Shown piece after piece: positions 23,351-24,402 of a DNA stretch of 24,402 bases. The translations under genes were made by a program, and so were the position numbers. Below the pieces are notes generated by a model, which was not told the DNA's origin, ran no database searches, and saw only the letters and a list, made by a program, of their open reading frames with translations. How positions within the stretch are numbered: position 1 is the stretch's first letter; every line of letters begins with the position of its first letter. The stretch covers positions 1 through 24,402 of the forward strand of contig DAOTZU010000234.1 of assembly GCA_034433995.1 (NCBI GenBank), given 5' to 3'. This DNA is from DAOTZU01 sp034433995. Its GTDB lineage: Bacteria; Chloroflexota; Anaerolineae; UBA1429.

Positions 23351-23668
23351 GACGGGGGCATTTCTCGACACCGTCCACAGAAAGAGGGTGTCGCCAAAAG
23401 GCGTGTAGGCCTTGCCCGCCGTCGGATGGAATCCGACGGCTCTGCTTGCCAAGCCCGCGGCGCGGGCTTACCATTCCCAGACGTCGGTTTCTAACCGACG
23501 GGGGTATTTCTCGACACCATCCATAGAAAGAGGGTGTCGCCAAAAGGCGTGTAGGCCTTGCCCGCCGTCGGATGGAATCCGACGGCTCTGCTTGCCAAGC
23601 CCGCGGCGCGGGCTTACCATTCCCAGACGTCGGTTTCTAACCGACGGGGGCATTTCTCGACACCATCC
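23351..23668. repeat. 146-bp structured tandem repeat (two full copies plus partial third)
   Basis: Copy 1 (23351-23496) and copy 2 (23497-23642) differ at only three positions, all transitions (C/T, G/A, C/T). A third copy stops after 26 bp (23643-23668). Each unit holds several strong palindromes: CCGTCGGA-TGGAA-TCCGACGG, AAGCCCGC-GGC-GCGGGCTT and GTCGGTT-TCT-AACCGAC, plus a wider GACACC/GGTGTC pair. No start codon with a good ribosome-binding site is seen, and the open frames across it are on both strands. It fills most of the gap between the tupA promoter and the Rieske gene. It could be a REP/BIME-like or MITE-like element, or a structured RNA. No transposase or terminal duplication is visible. 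Confidence 0.8.
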
Positions 23669-23681
23669 CTCTTGCCCCGAT

Positions 23682-23710
23682 TTGCAGTGGAGCCGACCGG
23701 ATATTATACT
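23682..23710 (+). promoter_or_regulatory. Sigma-70-type promoter of the Rieske oxygenase gene
   Basis: TTGCAG (23682-23687) and TATACT (23705-23710) are separated by 17 bp. Transcription should start near 23717, giving a leader of about 140 nt. The promoter begins 14 bp after the last partial repeat copy. A TATAAT on the opposite strand overlaps it but has no matching -35. Confidence 0.6.
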
Positions 23711-23719
23711 TAACAAGAT

Positions 23720-23770
23720 ACCTTGCTGGGTAGTTTGGGTTTGTGGGCCGTCATACTACCTCGGAAAGGT
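23720..23770 (+). other. Possible 5'-leader hairpin of the Rieske gene
   Basis: ACCTT (23720-23724) and AAGGT (23766-23770) enclose GGTAGT (23729-23734) and ACTACC (23755-23760), a two-part stem at the 5' end of the predicted transcript. A pyrimidine-rich stretch follows at 23772-23795. Structure and function are inferred; it resembles no riboswitch class I know. Confidence 0.3.
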
Positions 23771-23857
23771 GTTTCTTAATTCCTTTTCCCTTTTATCGGA
23801 CCGGGCACGCGCCGTGACCCTTGGACCGCGTTGCAAGTTTTGGCAGGAGGAAGAAGT

Positions 23858-24402
23858 ATGATGCGCAACCAATGGTATGTTGTTCTGGATTCCCGCCAGG
23901 TGCGTAAACGCCCCGTCGGCGTGACGCGGATGGGGGAGAAACTGGTCTTTTGGCGGGATGCCGAGGGGCGTGTGGCCTGTTTCCGCGACCTCTGCGCCCA
24001 CCGAGGAGTAGCCCTCAGCGCCGGCAAGGTGCTCCCCAGCGGCCGCCTGCAATGCCCTTTCCACGGCTTTGAGTACGACCCCTCGGGCCGGGTGGCCGCT
24101 ATCCCCGCCAACAGCCGTAGCAGTCCGGTGCCGGAGCGCTTCCGTGCCCACGCTTATCCCACGCACGAAGCCAACGGCTTTATCTGGATCTGGTGGGGGG
24201 AGGAACCGCCCGCCGACCTGCAGCCGCCCCGCTTCTTTGACGACCTGGAGGGCTTCCATTGGGCTCAGGCCATCGACCCCTGGGATGCCCACTACTCGCG
24301 GGTGATTGAGAACCAGTTGGACCCCATCCACCTGCCCTTCGTCCACCACAATACCATCGGGCGGGGAAACCGCACCATCGTGGACGGCCCCGTGGTCCGG
24401 TG
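23858..24402 (+). CDS. Rieske [2Fe-2S] non-haem iron oxygenase, alpha-subunit type (5' part)
   Basis: The first 181 codons of an oxygenase gene, cut by the window end. The Rieske cluster ligands are C46-x-H48 (in DLCAHRGVALS) and C66-x2-H69 (in LQCPFHGFEYD), with the normal 17-residue spacing between C-x-H and C-x2-H. The start of the catalytic domain shows ENQLDPIHLPFVHH, giving N152, D155, H158 and H163. This matches the mononuclear iron site (D-x2-H-x4-H) of ring-hydroxylating and pheophorbide-oxygenase-like enzymes. AGGAGG lies 7 nt before the ATG at 23858; a second ATG at 23861 is adjacent. It needs an electron-donating reductase, not seen here. The substrate is unknown. Family assignment is confident despite truncation. 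Confidence 0.93.
   Translation, partial: MMRNQWYVVLDSRQVRKRPVGVTRMGEKLVFWRDAEGRVACFRDLCAHRGVALSAGKVLPSGRLQCPFHGFEYDPSGRVAAIPANSRSSPVPERFRAHAYPTHEANGFIWIWWGEEPPADLQPPRFFDDLEGFHWAQAIDPWDAHYSRVIENQLDPIHLPFVHHNTIGRGNRTIVDGPVVR

Noticed and set aside
22972..23397. N-terminal extension of TupA of over 140 residues in the open frame
   Set aside because: The extension covers the terminator, riboswitch and promoter. The ATG at 22971 has a ribosome-binding site and starts a proper lipoprotein signal peptide.
23351..23668. CRISPR array
   Set aside because: The repeated unit is 146 bp and contiguous, with no short repeats separated by unique spacers, and no cas gene is in the window.
23304..23861. Open frames on both strands across the 146-bp repeats
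   Set aside because: They encode the same peptide twice because of the tandem repeat, lack plausible ribosome-binding sites and contain the palindromes; the region reads as a structured repeat, not as protein.

Overview
The window is GC-rich and gene-dense. It looks like a chromosomal segment of a Chloroflexota bacterium, probably of the Anaerolineae type. That placement is inference from gene content and style: a membrane Ser/Thr kinase with a Thr/Pro-repeat tail, a secreted two-component-regulator propeller protein, family 4 uracil-DNA glycosylase next to RNase J, dnaN-recF without an adjacent dnaA, consensus TTGnnn/TATAAT promoters and short palindromic repeats. No 16S or other phylogenetic marker is present to prove it.

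Region 1 (1-5116, + strand) is the 3' part of a probable carbohydrate-use operon. It holds the end of a MalG-type ABC permease, two tandem paralogous FAD-dependent oxidoreductases with galactose-binding-like C-terminal domains, a possible 42-residue ORF between them, and a URO-D superfamily protein that seems to lack the usual zinc ligands. A long imperfect hairpin of CACGGAG-type repeats follows.

Region 2 (5257-12185, + strand) is information processing plus one metabolic gene: family 4 uracil-DNA glycosylase and RNase J, then ftsK, a GlcD-type FAD oxidase and rsmG. The glycosylase promoter carries two perfect palindromes. The ftsK leader contains a perfect DnaA-box 9-mer.

Region 3 (12177-16244) is a replication and repair island. 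dnaN-recF runs on the - strand, converging on rsmG with a 9-bp overlap. xseA-xseB runs on the + strand, divergent from dnaN. Between them lie a textbook dnaN promoter, a nested palindrome, and an extended -10 that appears to start a leaderless xseA transcript.

Region 4 (16241-22033, - strand) is a three-gene operon: a membrane Ser/Thr kinase with an extracellular PPC-like domain and Thr/Pro tail, a secreted seven-bladed propeller fused to an alpha/beta hydrolase, and a HlyD/MFP adaptor with no transporter beside it. Its promoter has a perfect palindrome over the -10 box. This operon is the best candidate for an undescribed envelope signalling or secretion system.

Region 5 (22084-23307, - strand) is a tungstate/molybdate-binding lipoprotein gene (tupA). 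It lies behind a strong promoter, a molybdenum/tungsten-cofactor riboswitch and an intrinsic terminator. No permease or ATPase partner follows it.

Region 6 (23351-24402) has a 146-bp structured tandem repeat (two full copies plus a partial third), a promoter at its edge, and the 5' end of a Rieske non-haem iron oxygenase gene cut by the window end. No tRNA, rRNA, CRISPR array or transposase was seen.
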